Shown here piece after piece: positions 43,121-52,579 of a DNA stretch of 64,000 nt. Position 1 is the stretch's first letter. Every line of letters begins with the position of its first letter. The position numbers were made by a program, and so were the translations under genes. This stretch comes from Prevotella sp. (GTDB lineage: Bacteria; Bacteroidota; Bacteroidia; Bacteroidales; Bacteroidaceae): the NCBI GenBank assembly GCA_017557185.1, contig JAFZAP010000054.1:1-64000 (forward strand), read 5' to 3'. The notes under the pieces were generated by a model that ran no database searches, was not told where the DNA came from, and saw only the letters and a program-made list of their open reading frames with translations.

Positions 43121-44410
43121 TTACCTTTCAATCAAGTCGAGGAACTTCGCCCACTGCTTGTTGATTTGGAAGTTGCTAAGCGAGCCTTTCCGAATATGCA
43201 CGGCGGCCTCGCGGTAGGTAGTCTTGCCGAATGAGTTGCTGCTGATTTTCGGTGGGGTGCCACCCAATACGATCACGCTCATCAGGTTGTTGCACTTGTC
43301 GAAGGCCGAGCTTCCGATCTCCTTCAGCGACGACGGTAGCATGATCCTTGCCAGGCTCGTGCATCCTTCGAAGGCCGAGTTGCCAATCTCCTTCAGTCCG
43401 CTGGGGAATGTGATCATTTCCAGATTGGTGCAACCGCGGAACAGGTCGCTGGCAATACTGACAAGACCGTTGGGGAGTGTCAGGTGGCGCATATTGCTGC
43501 AGTCGCGGAAGGCTCCTGAGCCAATCTTCACGATAGAGTTGGGCAGGTAGAGGCTGTCGAGCGACGTACAGGCACGGAAGGCTTCGCTGGCGATCTCGCT
43601 GACCGAGTTGGGCAGGTGTACCTCCTCGAGCGACGAGCAGTTCTCCAGTACGCTGTTGCTGACTTTCGAAACGCTACTGGGGAATGTGAACTCCCTGAGA
43701 CTGCTGCAGCCCAGGAAGGCTTCCGCCCCGATGTTCTGCACACCCGTGGGGATAGAGATGCGCTCCAGGCTCGAACAGTTCTGGAAGGCGTTGCTGGCAA
43801 TGGTTGTCATACCCGCCGGCAGGTCTACCTCCTTCAGATTGCTACACTCCTCGAAGGTGCTGTGCGACAGTACGGTGATGCTTGCAGGGATGGCGATTTC
43901 CTCTAGCGACTTACAACTCTTGAAGACGCCCGTGCTCATCTTGCGGATGCTCTTCGGCAACGTCACGTCGACAAGACTCGAACATCCTGCAAACAGTTCC
44001 GTGGGCAACTCTTCTACGCTCTTCGGGATTTCAACGGCAGTGAGGCTGGAACATCCTGAGAAGGCTCGTGTGCCAATCTTTTCGATGCCCTTCGGAATCA
44101 CGATCGAGGTCATGCCCGTCGACTTCTCGAAAGCTCCCGATGCTATTTCCTCGACGTAGTACACCAGGCTGTCTACTTCTATCTTCTCGGGAATGACGAT
44201 ATCGCCCGAGTAAGGCTGCGTGCCCTTCACGACGACTGCCGACTCCTTCTTGGCATTCAGTTGATAGCTGATGCCGTCGACGACGGCACTATTCTTCTTG
44301 CTTTTGATGTCGATGGCCGAAGCATGAAAGGGCAAAAAGGCAAAGAGGCAAAAGGACAAGACCCATTTCTCTAAACCTTTTACATTGATTCTGTCAAAAC
44401 GCTGTGTCAT
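43121..44410 (-). CDS. BspA-like leucine-rich repeat surface protein
   Basis: A 429-residue exported protein. After the signal peptide comes an N-terminal strand domain (about 35-95), then 12-13 LRR_5 units of 23 residues of the form I-P-x-x-V-x-x-I-x-x-x-A-F-x-x-C-x-x-L (IEKIGTRAFSGCSSL, IASEAFRACTSL, IGNSAFEGCTSL). It closes with a conserved TPPKISSNSFGKTTYREA tail. Relatives in oral Bacteroidetes bind host matrix or act as surface adhesins; here only the fold is certain. No T9SS tail was seen. The signal-peptide core (LSFCLFAFLPFHASA) is encoded by four 8-nt repeats. Confidence 0.9.
   Translation of the reverse strand: MTQRFDRINVKGLEKWVLSFCLFAFLPFHASAIDIKSKKNSAVVDGISYQLNAKKESAVVVKGTQPYSGDIVIPEKIEVDSLVYYVEEIASGAFEKSTGMTSIVIPKGIEKIGTRAFSGCSSLTAVEIPKSVEELPTELFAGCSSLVDVTLPKSIRKMSTGVFKSCKSLEEIAIPASITVLSHSTFEECSNLKEVDLPAGMTTIASNAFQNCSSLERISIPTGVQNIGAEAFLGCSSLREFTFPSSVSKVSNSVLENCSSLEEVHLPNSVSEIASEAFRACTSLDSLYLPNSIVKIGSGAFRDCSNMRHLTLPNGLVSIASDLFRGCTNLEMITFPSGLKEIGNSAFEGCTSLARIMLPSSLKEIGSSAFDKCNNLMSVIVLGGTPPKISSNSFGKTTYREAAVHIRKGSLSNFQINKQWAKFLDLIER
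44326..44357. repeat. Four 8-nt tandem units encoding a signal-peptide core
   Basis: GAAAGGGC, AAAAAGGC, AAAGAGGC and AAAAGGAC on the + strand lie in the signal-peptide codons of the leucine-rich repeat protein. The coding strand is T/C-rich and yields Phe, Leu, Cys and Pro. Confidence 0.85.
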
Positions 44411-44458
44411 TTTCTTCTACTTTTTTACCTTTTATACTCTTGTTATCTATTCACCTTT

Positions 44459-47191
44459 TTACAACGCAAGTTCTATCACCTTGTTGATAGCGGCGAGCAG
44501 TCCGTCGGCATCCTTGCCGCCGGCAGTAGCGAAATGGGGCTGACCGCCTCCGCCACCCTGTATGAGCTTGGCTGCCTCGCGCACAATCTGTCCGGCATTC
44601 TTGCCTTCGGCAACGATATCATCGCTCAGCGAGACGGTGATAGTTGGCTTGCCGTTCTCGGCACAACCGATGGCCACGAGCAGGTTTTCGGGGAACTGGT
44701 TGCGCAATTGGAACACGACGTCCTTCACGTTCTGTGCGTTCAGAGGCATGATGCCCGAGACGACCTTCACGCCGTTCACTTCCTTGGCGTTCTCCACCAG
44801 CTTCTGCTTCAGTTCCTTCGCCTTCATCGCACGGAACTCGTCCACCTGTGATTGCAGCTCTTTGTTCTCAGCAATAGCCTTGCGAACGGTGGAAATCAGG
44901 TCGGGGGCGTTGTTCAGCAAAGCACGCAGGTTGTTCATGAAGTCCTGCATCATGTCGCACATAGCTTCCACTTCCTTACCCGTGATAGCCTCGATACGGC
45001 GGACGCCGGCAGCGATGCTGCTCTCGCTGGTGATGCGAACCATTCCAAGCTGGCCGGTAGCCTTTGCGTGACAACCGCCGCAGAACTCCACCGAGTCGCC
45101 GAACTTCACGACGCGCACCTTGTCGCCATACTTCTCGCCGAAGAGGGCGATAGCACCCATCTCCTTGGCTTCCTCGATGGGGCAGTCGCGGAACTCCTCG
45201 AGCGGAATGTTCTCGCGTATCTTCTCATTCACGAGGTGCTCAACTTCGCGGATCTGCTCGGGTGTGACCTTCTCGAAGTGAGAGAAGTCGAAGCGAAGTC
45301 CGTCGGCGGTGACGAGCGATCCTTTCTGTTCCACGTGTGTGCCCAGCACCTCGCGCAGGGCAGCGTCGAGCAAGTGGGTACAGGTGTGGTTCGACTCGAT
45401 TGCACGTCGGGCATCAATGTCGACGCAGGCCATGAACTCGGCAGTCGGGTCTTTCGGCAACTGCTTGACGATGTGTACACTCTGGTTGTTCTCGCGCTTG
45501 GTGTCGATCACCTCGACGGTGTCCAGTTCGTTCACAAGCACACCGCGATCGCCTACCTCACCGCCCATCTCGCCGTAGAACGGTGTGTAGTCGAGCACGA
45601 GTTCGTAGAACGTGTTCTTCTTCTGCGTCACCTGGCGATAGCGCAGGATGTGGCAGGTGTATTCCGTATAGTCGTAGCCCACGAACTGCTGTTCACCTTC
45701 GGCCAACTCCACCCAGTCGGAGTTCTCCACAGCGGCGGCATTGCGGGCGCGGTCCTTCTGCTTCTGCATCTCCACATTGAACTCGTCGACGTTCACAGTC
45801 AGGCCGTTCTCGCGGCAGATGAGCTCGGTGAGGTCGAGTGGGAATCCATAGGTGTCGAACAGGCGGAAGGCCGATGCTCCGTCGAGGACGGTCAGCTGGT
45901 GAGCCTTCAACTCGTCCATAGCGCCGTTGAGCAGGTTGATGCCGCGCTCCAGCGTGCGCAGGAACGAGTCTTCCTCCTCCTTCATGACACGGCCGATGAG
46001 CTGCTGCTGTGCCTTCAACTCAGGGAAGGCATCGCCCATCTCCTCGACGAGTACGGGCAGGAGCTTATAGAGGAAGGCTTCGCGCTGGCCAAGGAATGTG
46101 TAGGCATAGCGCACGGCGCGGCGCAGGATGCGGCGGATGACGTAGCCGGCCTTAGCATTCGACGGCAGCTGACCGTCGGCAATCGAGAAGGCTACAGCAC
46201 GCAAGTGGTCGGCGCAGACACGCATGGCGACATCAATTTCAGTTGACGAGTTAACGAGTTGACGAGTTGACGAGTTATTTGCTTCGTCATTCAAATTGTC
46301 TACTTGTTTACTTGTCAACTCGTCATTCAACTTGTCAACTTGTTTACTTGTCAACTCGTCAACTAAACCATATTTCAACCCCGTGATTCTTTCTTCCTCT
46401 TTGATGATGGGCTGGAAGATGTCGGTGTCGTAGTTAGAGTGCTTGCCCTGCAGCATACGCACCAGTCGCTCGAAGCCCATACCGGTATCGATGACGTTCA
46501 TCGACAGCTTCTCCAGCGAGCCGTCGGCCTTGCGGTTGTACTGCATGAACACGAGGTTCCAGATCTCGATGACCTGCGGGTCGTCCTTGTTCACCAGCTC
46601 GCGACCGGGCTTGCCGTTCTTCTTCTCCTCAGCAGGACGCGAGTCGACGTGAATCTCCGAGCAGGGACCACAGGGACCCGTATCGCCCATCTCCCAGAAG
46701 TTATCGTGCTTGTTACCGTTGATGATATGGTCGGCGGGCACATGCTTCAGCCAATAGCCGGCAGCCTCGTCGTCGCGCTCCAGACCCTCGGAGGGATCGC
46801 CCTCGAACACCGTCACATAGAGATCCTCGGGGTTGAGCTTCAACACGTCGACAAGATATTCCCAAGCCATATCAATGGCACCTTCCTTGAAGTAGTCGCC
46901 AAACGACCAGTTGCCCAGCATCTCGAACATGGTGTGGTGGTAGGTGTCGTGGCCTACTTCCTCCAGGTCGTTGTGCTTACCGCTGACGCGCAGGCACTTC
47001 TGCGTATCGGCACGGCGGCGCGGCTCGGGCTGGCGCGTGCCCAGTATGATGTCCTTCCACTGGTTCATACCGGCGTTGGTGAACATCAGCGTGGGGTCGT
47101 CCTTGACTACCATCGGAGCTGAAGGCACAATCACATGGCCTTTCTGCTCGAAAAACTTCTTGAAAGATTCACGAATCTCTTTTGCTGTCAT
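44459..47191 (-). CDS. alaS: Alanyl-tRNA synthetase with repeat-derived insert
   Basis: A 910-residue enzyme that charges tRNA-Ala. The catalytic part has the class II motifs ([37 protein letters not shown]). The editing domain has [13 protein letters not shown] (HxxxH) and [13 protein letters not shown] (zinc-site Cys and His). The C-Ala domain ends with [16 protein letters not shown]. All are intact. Residues about 275-316 ([20 protein letters not shown] and onward) are an insert encoded by a 124-bp repeat with inverted ends. It lies just before the conserved [18 protein letters not shown]. No frame disruption is present, so the enzyme is presumably active. Confidence 0.96.
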   Translation of the reverse strand: MTAKEIRESFKKFFEQKGHVIVPSAPMVVKDDPTLMFTNAGMNQWKDIILGTRQPEPRRRADTQKCLRVSGKHNDLEEVGHDTYHHTMFEMLGNWSFGDYFKEGAIDMAWEYLVDVLKLNPEDLYVTVFEGDPSEGLERDDEAAGYWLKHVPADHIINGNKHDNFWEMGDTGPCGPCSEIHVDSRPAEEKKNGKPGRELVNKDDPQVIEIWNLVFMQYNRKADGSLEKLSMNVIDTGMGFERLVRMLQGKHSNYDTDIFQPIIKEEERITGLKYGLVDELTSKQVDKLNDELTSKQVDNLNDEANNSSTRQLVNSSTEIDVAMRVCADHLRAVAFSIADGQLPSNAKAGYVIRRILRRAVRYAYTFLGQREAFLYKLLPVLVEEMGDAFPELKAQQQLIGRVMKEEEDSFLRTLERGINLLNGAMDELKAHQLTVLDGASAFRLFDTYGFPLDLTELICRENGLTVNVDEFNVEMQKQKDRARNAAAVENSDWVELAEGEQQFVGYDYTEYTCHILRYRQVTQKKNTFYELVLDYTPFYGEMGGEVGDRGVLVNELDTVEVIDTKRENNQSVHIVKQLPKDPTAEFMACVDIDARRAIESNHTCTHLLDAALREVLGTHVEQKGSLVTADGLRFDFSHFEKVTPEQIREVEHLVNEKIRENIPLEEFRDCPIEEAKEMGAIALFGEKYGDKVRVVKFGDSVEFCGGCHAKATGQLGMVRITSESSIAAGVRRIEAITGKEVEAMCDMMQDFMNNLRALLNNAPDLISTVRKAIAENKELQSQVDEFRAMKAKELKQKLVENAKEVNGVKVVSGIMPLNAQNVKDVVFQLRNQFPENLLVAIGCAENGKPTITVSLSDDIVAEGKNAGQIVREAAKLIQGGGGGQPHFATAGGKDADGLLAAINKVIELAL
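46241..46364. repeat. 124-bp repeat with inverted ends inside alaS
   Basis: The ends AGTTGACGAG (46241-46250) and CTCGTCAACT (46355-46364) are complementary. The left part repeats GACGAGTT four times; the right part repeats ACTTGTTTACTTGTCAACTC twice. It is translated in frame as a charged, helix-prone segment with two near-identical 14-residue halves ([24 protein letters not shown]). Confidence 0.88.
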
Positions 47192-47246
47192 CTTTTTTTA
47201 TTTACGATTTTCGGATTTACTATTTTCGATTTGATGAATTTGAGTG

Positions 47247-47254
47247 CAAAGGTA
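47247..47254 (-). promoter_or_regulatory. Probable -7 box of alaS
   Basis: TACCTTTG on the - strand (47254-47247), 56 bases before the alaS ATG. No clear -33 TTG is seen at the right distance. Confidence 0.5.
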
Positions 47255-47370
47255 ATAAAAAGTTTAGAGTTAAGCGTTTAGAGTAGAGTGTTTTTCTGTT
47301 AAAGAAGTTAAAGGGCACATGTTTTTTCAAAAAAACTTTCATCTTTCGTCTTACATTTTTCATTTTTTTG

Positions 47371-47378
47371 TATCTTTG
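47371..47378 (+). promoter_or_regulatory. Probable -7 box of the MerR-type gene
   Basis: TATCTTTG at 47371-47378 fits the -7 box; the -33 region is weak. It is followed by four copies of CGTAAATC(C) at 47382-47412, directly before the start codon, which may be an operator or a simple repeat. Confidence 0.55.
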
Positions 47379-47417
47379 CATCGTAAATCCGTAAATCCGT
47401 AAATCGTAAATCAACAG

Positions 47418-47771
47418 ATGGCACTGAATCCGAACAAGAATATGAAAATCTATTACAGCATCAAGGAGGTCGCACAGATGCTGGGTGTGAACGAAAGTCT
47501 GCTGCGCTATTGGGAGAAGGAATTCCCCCACCTGCGCCCGAAGATTGTAAGCTCGACGGGTGTCCGCCGCTATGTGGAGAAGGACATCGAGCAGGTACGC
47601 CTCATCTACAACCTCGTGAAGGTGCGCGGCTTCAAGATTGCTGCCGCCCGCAAGTACCTCAACGAAAACCGCGAAGGTGCCGACCGTTCCAACGACGTGC
47701 TGGAAACCCTCATCTCGCTGCGCGACCAGCTGAAGGACCTGAAGCAGCATCTCGACGCCGCCATCGTCTGA
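47418..47771 (+). CDS. MerR-family transcriptional regulator
   Basis: A 117-residue DNA-binding protein. The MerR winged helix is at about 14-80 (MKIYYSIKEVAQMLGVNESL, LRYWEKEFPHLRPKI, VRRYVEKDIEQVRLIYNLV), followed by a short coiled coil (LISLRDQLKDLKQHLD). There is no effector domain, so it is of the short type that often acts as a co-regulator or phage/heat-shock-like activator. The ATG at 47418 adds 13 residues before the conserved MKIYYSIKE; the ATG at 47442 is possible. It is divergent from alaS. Confidence 0.88.
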   Translation: MALNPNKNMKIYYSIKEVAQMLGVNESLLRYWEKEFPHLRPKIVSSTGVRRYVEKDIEQVRLIYNLVKVRGFKIAAARKYLNENREGADRSNDVLETLISLRDQLKDLKQHLDAAIV

Positions 47772-47788
47772 TTCCTGTTGCGGATACG

Positions 47789-47942
47789 ATTTTCACACTC
47801 CATTCCCATTTACGTAATGCTTTAGAACCACCAGAGCATTGCTCCAGTACCTACGGAGCAATGCTCTATACTATACGGAGCATAGCTCTGTAACCTATGG
47901 AGCATAGCTCTGTAACATCCAGAGCATAGCTCTACCCGAACC
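47789..47942. repeat. Array of seven 22-bp units with palindromic cores (array 3)
   Basis: Units begin every 22 bases: 47789 and 47811 (diverged), 47833, 47855, 47877, 47899 and 47921. Cores are AGAGCATTGCTCC, GGAGCAATGCTCT, GGAGCATAGCTCT (twice) and AGAGCATAGCTCT, each followed by a 9-base variable part. It begins 18 bases after the stop codon of the MerR-type gene. It has the same core and the same period as array 1. Confidence 0.87.
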
Positions 47943-48368
47943 TTTTACCCCCTCCCTTTTAGACATACGGAACAGACGGACATAAGTTTTTTACAACGGA
48001 AATATACGGAAATACAACGGAAAACACGGAAATTTTGCCCTTTTCCACAAAAAAAAGCGTGAAAAATGCAAAGAATGAGCGCATTTTTCGCATTACCGGC
48101 TTGTATATTTATTCGGTTTGTTTTTCCGGCATCATCGGACAATCACCTCGTTTTTCCAACGCTTTTTGTGTTCGATTCATGTTTCTTTCTCATCAATTAG
48201 AGACGTTTCTGACCCGAAAAGCATGATTATTCCCTATAAATACCTTTGTTCTTGGCCTATATAAGCAAAGTATTTTGTCCATCAGAACAACGCATCAAAG
48301 CCTAGTAAAAACATAAAGCATTGATTTTTAGCACTTTACAAACCTATATATTCATACCCGTTTCAATT
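47943..48368. other. Non-coding stretch with ACGGAAAT-type repeats
   Basis: Around 47980-48040 the words ACGGAAATA, ACGGAAAA and ACGGAAATT recur. Short frames on both strands here consist of translated repeat words and show no coding character. The remainder is AT-rich with no recognised feature. Confidence 0.5.
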
Positions 48369-48538
48369 GTTTCAGTTGTTTCAGTTATTTTGAGCACTAT
48401 TAGCGAGGAAGAACGACGTTTTTTGAGAATTATTATATTATTAATAATGTATATATATATATAATATTATAGTATATATATTCACCTCTTCGTCGGTTTT
48501 TGCTTGTGAAGGGTTAAAAATAACTGAAACACTGAAAC
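48369..48538. repeat. Inverted repeat around a TA-rich tract
   Basis: GTTTCAGTTGTTTCAGTTAT (from 48369) and ATAACTGAAACACTGAAAC (to 48538) are complementary over 22-23 bases with one base of slippage. They enclose a run of TA dinucleotides (about 48448-48481) and a GAAGGGTTAAAAA segment. No coding frame is inside. It is downstream of the dockerin-ended gene. Confidence 0.75.
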
Positions 48539-48558
48539 ACTTTGTTCGGATCACGAAT

Positions 48559-48596
48559 GAAAAACCCTCTCATTCCATATGAGGAACAAGAGGGTT
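48559..48596 (-). terminator. Terminator of the dockerin-ended gene
   Basis: On the - strand AACCCTCT (48596-48589) pairs with AGAGGGTT (48570-48563) and is followed by a short T run. It starts 32 bases after the stop codon. Confidence 0.75.
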
Positions 48597-48627
48597 AATT
48601 TTCCATTTTCAATTATCCATTGTAGCA

Positions 48628-51600
48628 TTACTTGCCGATTATCTTATTCACCAGCTTCGTGACATCGGAGATATTTACGTTGCCGTCCTCGTTCACGTCA
48701 AACTTGTTTATCTTTGTGAACACAATTGCCCAGTCGGTATCTACCGAATAGAGGCGCATGTCCTCATCATCATCCCATGATGCCGACCACGTGGAGATGC
48801 CTTGTGAGTTCGTACTCTGATAATTTAGTGACTCCGTTTTATCTTCGCCATTTCGCAGCAGCGTGAAGGTATAACCGGCAGGAACATATACGATAAGATC
48901 CATGGGATATCCTCCTTCGGCGAACTCATAGTTCCCTGTGTCAGAGGTCTTACCAGGCTCAACAACCACTTGCAATCCACCTCCGTCAACGCTCAAGTCA
49001 GCTTTTGCACCTTGAGGAATCTCGCCAACGGCTTTCAGGTTCCAAGTGATGGTTTCCTTCTTGAACTCAACCATCCATGTGCCGCTGGTGATAAACGAAT
49101 TGAACTCCTCATCATCAACATCGACATCAAAGCGATATTGGTTAGAAGAACCACTTACAGGAGTTAATTGATATTCTACTCCATTGAAGGTTATGCTTGA
49201 CACTATATAACCAGGCTTACAAGTAACAAATGCACGGACTTGATCAAACTCGAGGTCGCTAAAGTTCACACCTTCATCCAATTCATCATAAGAAATGGTG
49301 GAAGTCTTGTAATTGGTTCCTGAAGGAAGATTCAAGTTTATAACTGTAGCTTCATTATTAAGGACATCAAGATAGAACTCCATACTCTCCATTCCTTCTG
49401 CCATATCACCCGTGGCAACTGCCGTCCATGTGATTTCATCATCCTCGTCCTCTGCCCCCGTGATGATTATCTGCCATGTGGCAGCCTCGCGGCCGTTAAA
49501 TCCGGCATTATCCGCATCCAGTTCGAAGTATTTATTACCACCGGCCTCAGTTATTTCATCGAACTTGTCCGTTACCTCCAATCCGTTGCGCAGGACTGTT
49601 AGCGTCTCGCCTTCGTTCACATAGATGGTCAGATAGAAGCATCCGTTATACGTATTGTCAAACGGAGCAAGATAGAAAGAGGCAAGGCCATTGGGTGTGA
49701 CATTGATGGTGTCCCTGCTATCCATATACTCATACTCAATCTCTAAGACCTTTTCCTTCGTGCCCCCGTTGACGACGAAGGTCTGCTGGTGACTGAGGTC
49801 GTAAGAGATGTCCCAGGTGGTGTTGTACAATGTGGCGGTAGGCACTTCGTAGGTCAGCATGCCGTCGGCATACTCCTTGAACTGATAGCTTACGTCCGCG
49901 CCATTCTTCAGCACGAGCAGCGGAGTGCCTCTATCCTCGGTGCTGACAGGCACATTGAGCGTAACCTTTGTCACGTTGGAGTCGTCGATGGTTAGTTCGT
50001 CAGTGGCGTTGTTGCATACAAGCGCCTCATCGTCCCCGCCTGTACGGCTGACTAGAATCTGAGTGCCCTCAATGCCCTCGTGCTGAAGCACCTTCCACAC
50101 AGGGTTGGCATCGGGTGCCTCGTCGATGTGCAGGGTGTAGGTAGCCGATTCCGACTCAAGTGCTGCATTGTAATAGTTGGCACCCTCTTTCTGGAACTGG
50201 CTGGTGATGTCTGCACCATTCTTATATACGTGGAAAGTCTCACCCTCTTCAGCAACGATTTCCAACATCAAGTCGTCATTCTCCAATTCATTGTTAGGAA
50301 CAACCACACTCGAACTGCCTTCCCCGAAGTAGTAACTTTTTTCACCGTCGTACCAACAGATGTCTGACCGTCCTCTTCCGCCCTTACGCACGAAGCTGAT
50401 GGTCTTACCCGTCTCGATGGTGGTCTCGTCAGGTCCCATGGAGATGTTCAGGATATAGTCGCCGGAATCGAAGTTCTGGTAGTCACCAGGGTTGGTCAGG
50501 GTATAGGTGTTGGTCTCCGTGTCGTGTTTGAAATAAAGTTCGTTGGTGGAGTAGCTGCCGTGAAGCATGTCTTCCCAGCTTATTACTTGCCGTCCGCCCT
50601 CTTCTTCTGTAATATGTCCCATCAACAGCGTCTTCAGCACCTGGCCCTTTACGGGCTTTATCACAGCACGGAAGCCCCAGCAGCCTTCGCTCAACCAATG
50701 ACCGGAGTCATCGACATCGGGCACGGTGATGGTGGTCACAGCCTCCGAGCAATTGACATCGCCCTTGAGGTTAAGCCATGCTCCATTAGTATTCCCTTCT
50801 TCTATCGCATTCTCATTATGCTCTATCATATCCGTGTCAGAGCTATAGCGCAGTCCCTTGAATATCACATCTCCTTCACCCGCACGCAAAACCATAATCT
50901 GTGGTTGCAGGTGGGGGTATGTCGTCTGTGGCTCCTGCCACGTCAATGTAGCAGCTGCCGTTTCAGCTGCAGGCACGGTGATGGTGGCGGTGGCTCGGCC
51001 GTTGGCCAAAGTCAGCGGGATAGTCGTCCCATTCAATGTCAGGCTCTGCGGCGTGTACTGATTGTAAGGGATGCTCAGCTCAATCGTTGAACCTTGATAA
51101 CATGTAATGTTAGTATTATCAGAATAGATAACTCCGCTTGAAGCCATCCTGTTCACGGTTTTCGTGTAAGTAATGTTACCCCTGTATCCCGTCTGCATGA
51201 ATGTGAGGCTACATATCTTGTCGGTAACACAGACTTCGTAGATGACGTCATCTTGCAAGACAGGTTCGTTATAATAATACACGGTTTCGCCAAATTTGGT
51301 CATTTGACTAAGTTCTACGACAGAGCCATTACGTTTCAATTGTACGGTTTGAATGGCGGGAGTAACTCCCTTAATCTCCACGGCATAGTTTTCTCCCACC
51401 TTCACAGAACCATATTTGGAGCCAGATTTGATTTGGGCCTGCCGTGTATAATCATATGCAAGAGAATAATCCGCATTGTCCTTAAGTTGCAAGAGCGACA
51501 CGGTTGCATTGCCATCAGATACAAGAGTATAAGAACGAGTGGTTGTATGATTGACAATCTCTTTGAAGTCACGATATACTCGTTTAGTCCTTAACTCATT

Positions 51601-52215
51601 AAGTTCGTTAGGTGTCTTGTCATAGACATGCAAAGTGATGTTGCTGGCAGGGGCTGTAGAGAAGCCCCAATTGTTGTAATATAGATTAGGCACAGTTCCT
51701 TTAATATAAAGGTCTGTAAGATTATCGCAATATAAATAAATACTACTTGTATAAAAATAGAAATCCTTCTCAAACACAATACTCTGAAGCGATGTACTTA
51801 AAATGCGTCCAGAAAAGAATTTAGGAACGCTTTTATCATCATATAGGGAATTATACCATAATTCTGTTTCAAAATAGAAGTACACTCTTCCCTTGAAGAA
51901 TAAAGTCTTCACACTATTGTTGGTTATTGGGCATCCAACACCTTGCACACAGTACTTCGTGGACTCACAGGTTATCGTGTCTGGAACAGCAACAATCTCA
52001 TCCTCACCTATGATATCAACAAGCCATGCATAATGTTTGGAAACATAAACACCGTCATAAAAATCCACCTTAGCAAATCGAAGGTTGTTGACAGTTATTG
52101 TGTCTCCTGCTAAATATCCAATCTTCAACCATTCTATCGCTCCCACTTTGGCTATGCCAAACGTTACGAGGCAGAGCAGCAACAAAATTCTCTTTATTTT
52201 TATTATTCTGTTCAT
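48628..52215 (-). CDS. Large secreted protein with C-terminal dockerin-like module
   Basis: A 1195-residue exported protein with a signal peptide (RILLLLCLVTFGIAKVGA). The mature part is built of many all-beta segments of about 100-130 residues that share words such as VLRNGLEVTDKF, VLKNGADVSYQF, VYKNGADITSQF and LLRNGEDKTES, indicating repeated modules with a 'x-NG-x-(D/E)-x-(T/S)' core. The last 25 residues (FDVNEDGNVNISDVTKLVNK) are a dockerin type I half-repeat, a calcium-binding loop with D-x-N-x-D-G-x-V-N-x-x-D. The N-terminal 200 residues resemble leucine-rich-type strands of BspA relatives. The function is unknown; a surface adhesin or polysaccharide-related role is possible. Confidence 0.8.
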   Translation of the reverse strand: MNRIIKIKRILLLLCLVTFGIAKVGAIEWLKIGYLAGDTITVNNLRFAKVDFYDGVYVSKHYAWLVDIIGEDEIVAVPDTITCESTKYCVQGVGCPITNNSVKTLFFKGRVYFYFETELWYNSLYDDKSVPKFFSGRILSTSLQSIVFEKDFYFYTSSIYLYCDNLTDLYIKGTVPNLYYNNWGFSTAPASNITLHVYDKTPNELNELRTKRVYRDFKEIVNHTTTRSYTLVSDGNATVSLLQLKDNADYSLAYDYTRQAQIKSGSKYGSVKVGENYAVEIKGVTPAIQTVQLKRNGSVVELSQMTKFGETVYYYNEPVLQDDVIYEVCVTDKICSLTFMQTGYRGNITYTKTVNRMASSGVIYSDNTNITCYQGSTIELSIPYNQYTPQSLTLNGTTIPLTLANGRATATITVPAAETAAATLTWQEPQTTYPHLQPQIMVLRAGEGDVIFKGLRYSSDTDMIEHNENAIEEGNTNGAWLNLKGDVNCSEAVTTITVPDVDDSGHWLSEGCWGFRAVIKPVKGQVLKTLLMGHITEEEGGRQVISWEDMLHGSYSTNELYFKHDTETNTYTLTNPGDYQNFDSGDYILNISMGPDETTIETGKTISFVRKGGRGRSDICWYDGEKSYYFGEGSSSVVVPNNELENDDLMLEIVAEEGETFHVYKNGADITSQFQKEGANYYNAALESESATYTLHIDEAPDANPVWKVLQHEGIEGTQILVSRTGGDDEALVCNNATDELTIDDSNVTKVTLNVPVSTEDRGTPLLVLKNGADVSYQFKEYADGMLTYEVPTATLYNTTWDISYDLSHQQTFVVNGGTKEKVLEIEYEYMDSRDTINVTPNGLASFYLAPFDNTYNGCFYLTIYVNEGETLTVLRNGLEVTDKFDEITEAGGNKYFELDADNAGFNGREAATWQIIITGAEDEDDEITWTAVATGDMAEGMESMEFYLDVLNNEATVINLNLPSGTNYKTSTISYDELDEGVNFSDLEFDQVRAFVTCKPGYIVSSITFNGVEYQLTPVSGSSNQYRFDVDVDDEEFNSFITSGTWMVEFKKETITWNLKAVGEIPQGAKADLSVDGGGLQVVVEPGKTSDTGNYEFAEGGYPMDLIVYVPAGYTFTLLRNGEDKTESLNYQSTNSQGISTWSASWDDDEDMRLYSVDTDWAIVFTKINKFDVNEDGNVNISDVTKLVNKIIGK

Positions 52216-52300
52216 AATGTTTAAGTTTTTAGTTAGTATTTAAGTTGATTAGTTTCTGAATGATTGAGTTAAATAGTTAAGAGGTAGGGCCACAAAAAAA

Positions 52301-52329
52301 ACGTGGACTAATTACTTCGTCTACGTTTC
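52301..52329. other. Small hairpin beside the long palindrome
   Basis: AACGTGGAC (52300-52308) pairs with GTCTACGTT (52319-52327) with one G-T pair, directly next to the long imperfect palindrome at 52325-52447 on the side of the dockerin-ended gene. Confidence 0.5.
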
Positions 52330-52447
52330 TCGAGGTATCGCCAAACACCTATGCAATCATATCCGAGTAAAAGCCCACGCCAGCGGCGTGAGCATCCGTG
52401 CCTTTACTCTTGATTGCTTCTTTAATTTTGGCGAAATTTCGAGAAAC
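52325..52447 (-). ncRNA. Candidate structured RNA or leader upstream of the dockerin-ended gene
   Basis: A long imperfect palindrome of 123 bases. The outer arms GTTTCTCGA (52325-52333) and TCGAGAAAC (52439-52447) are perfect. Further paired blocks are CGCCAAA/TTTGGCG, GCAATCA/TGATTGC, GAGTAAA/TTTACTC and CACGCC/GGCGTG in nested order, separated by unpaired bulges. Such ordered blocks suggest an RNA fold more than a DNA inverted repeat. It is 110 bases upstream of the dockerin-ended gene and in its orientation could be part of the leader. No Rfam family can be assigned without a search. Confidence 0.4.
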
Positions 52448-52579
52448 AAGAATCAAAGCGGACGCTTCATCCTATATGTCTTTTGTTCCTTTGTTTTATG
52501 TCATAACACTGAGTTTTTAAGTTTCTAGTTCAATGCGGCAGAGCCGCGGGTAAGGGACGTAATGCCCATATGTCAAGTG

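Noticed and set aside
47945..48142. A 65-codon - strand frame
   Set aside because: It is translated from ACGGAAAT-type repeats and has no coding features or promoter.
48448..48481. A replication origin based on the AT-rich tract
   Set aside because: No DnaA boxes were seen and the tract is a simple TA microsatellite inside an inverted repeat. parAB being 14 kb away is not sufficient evidence.
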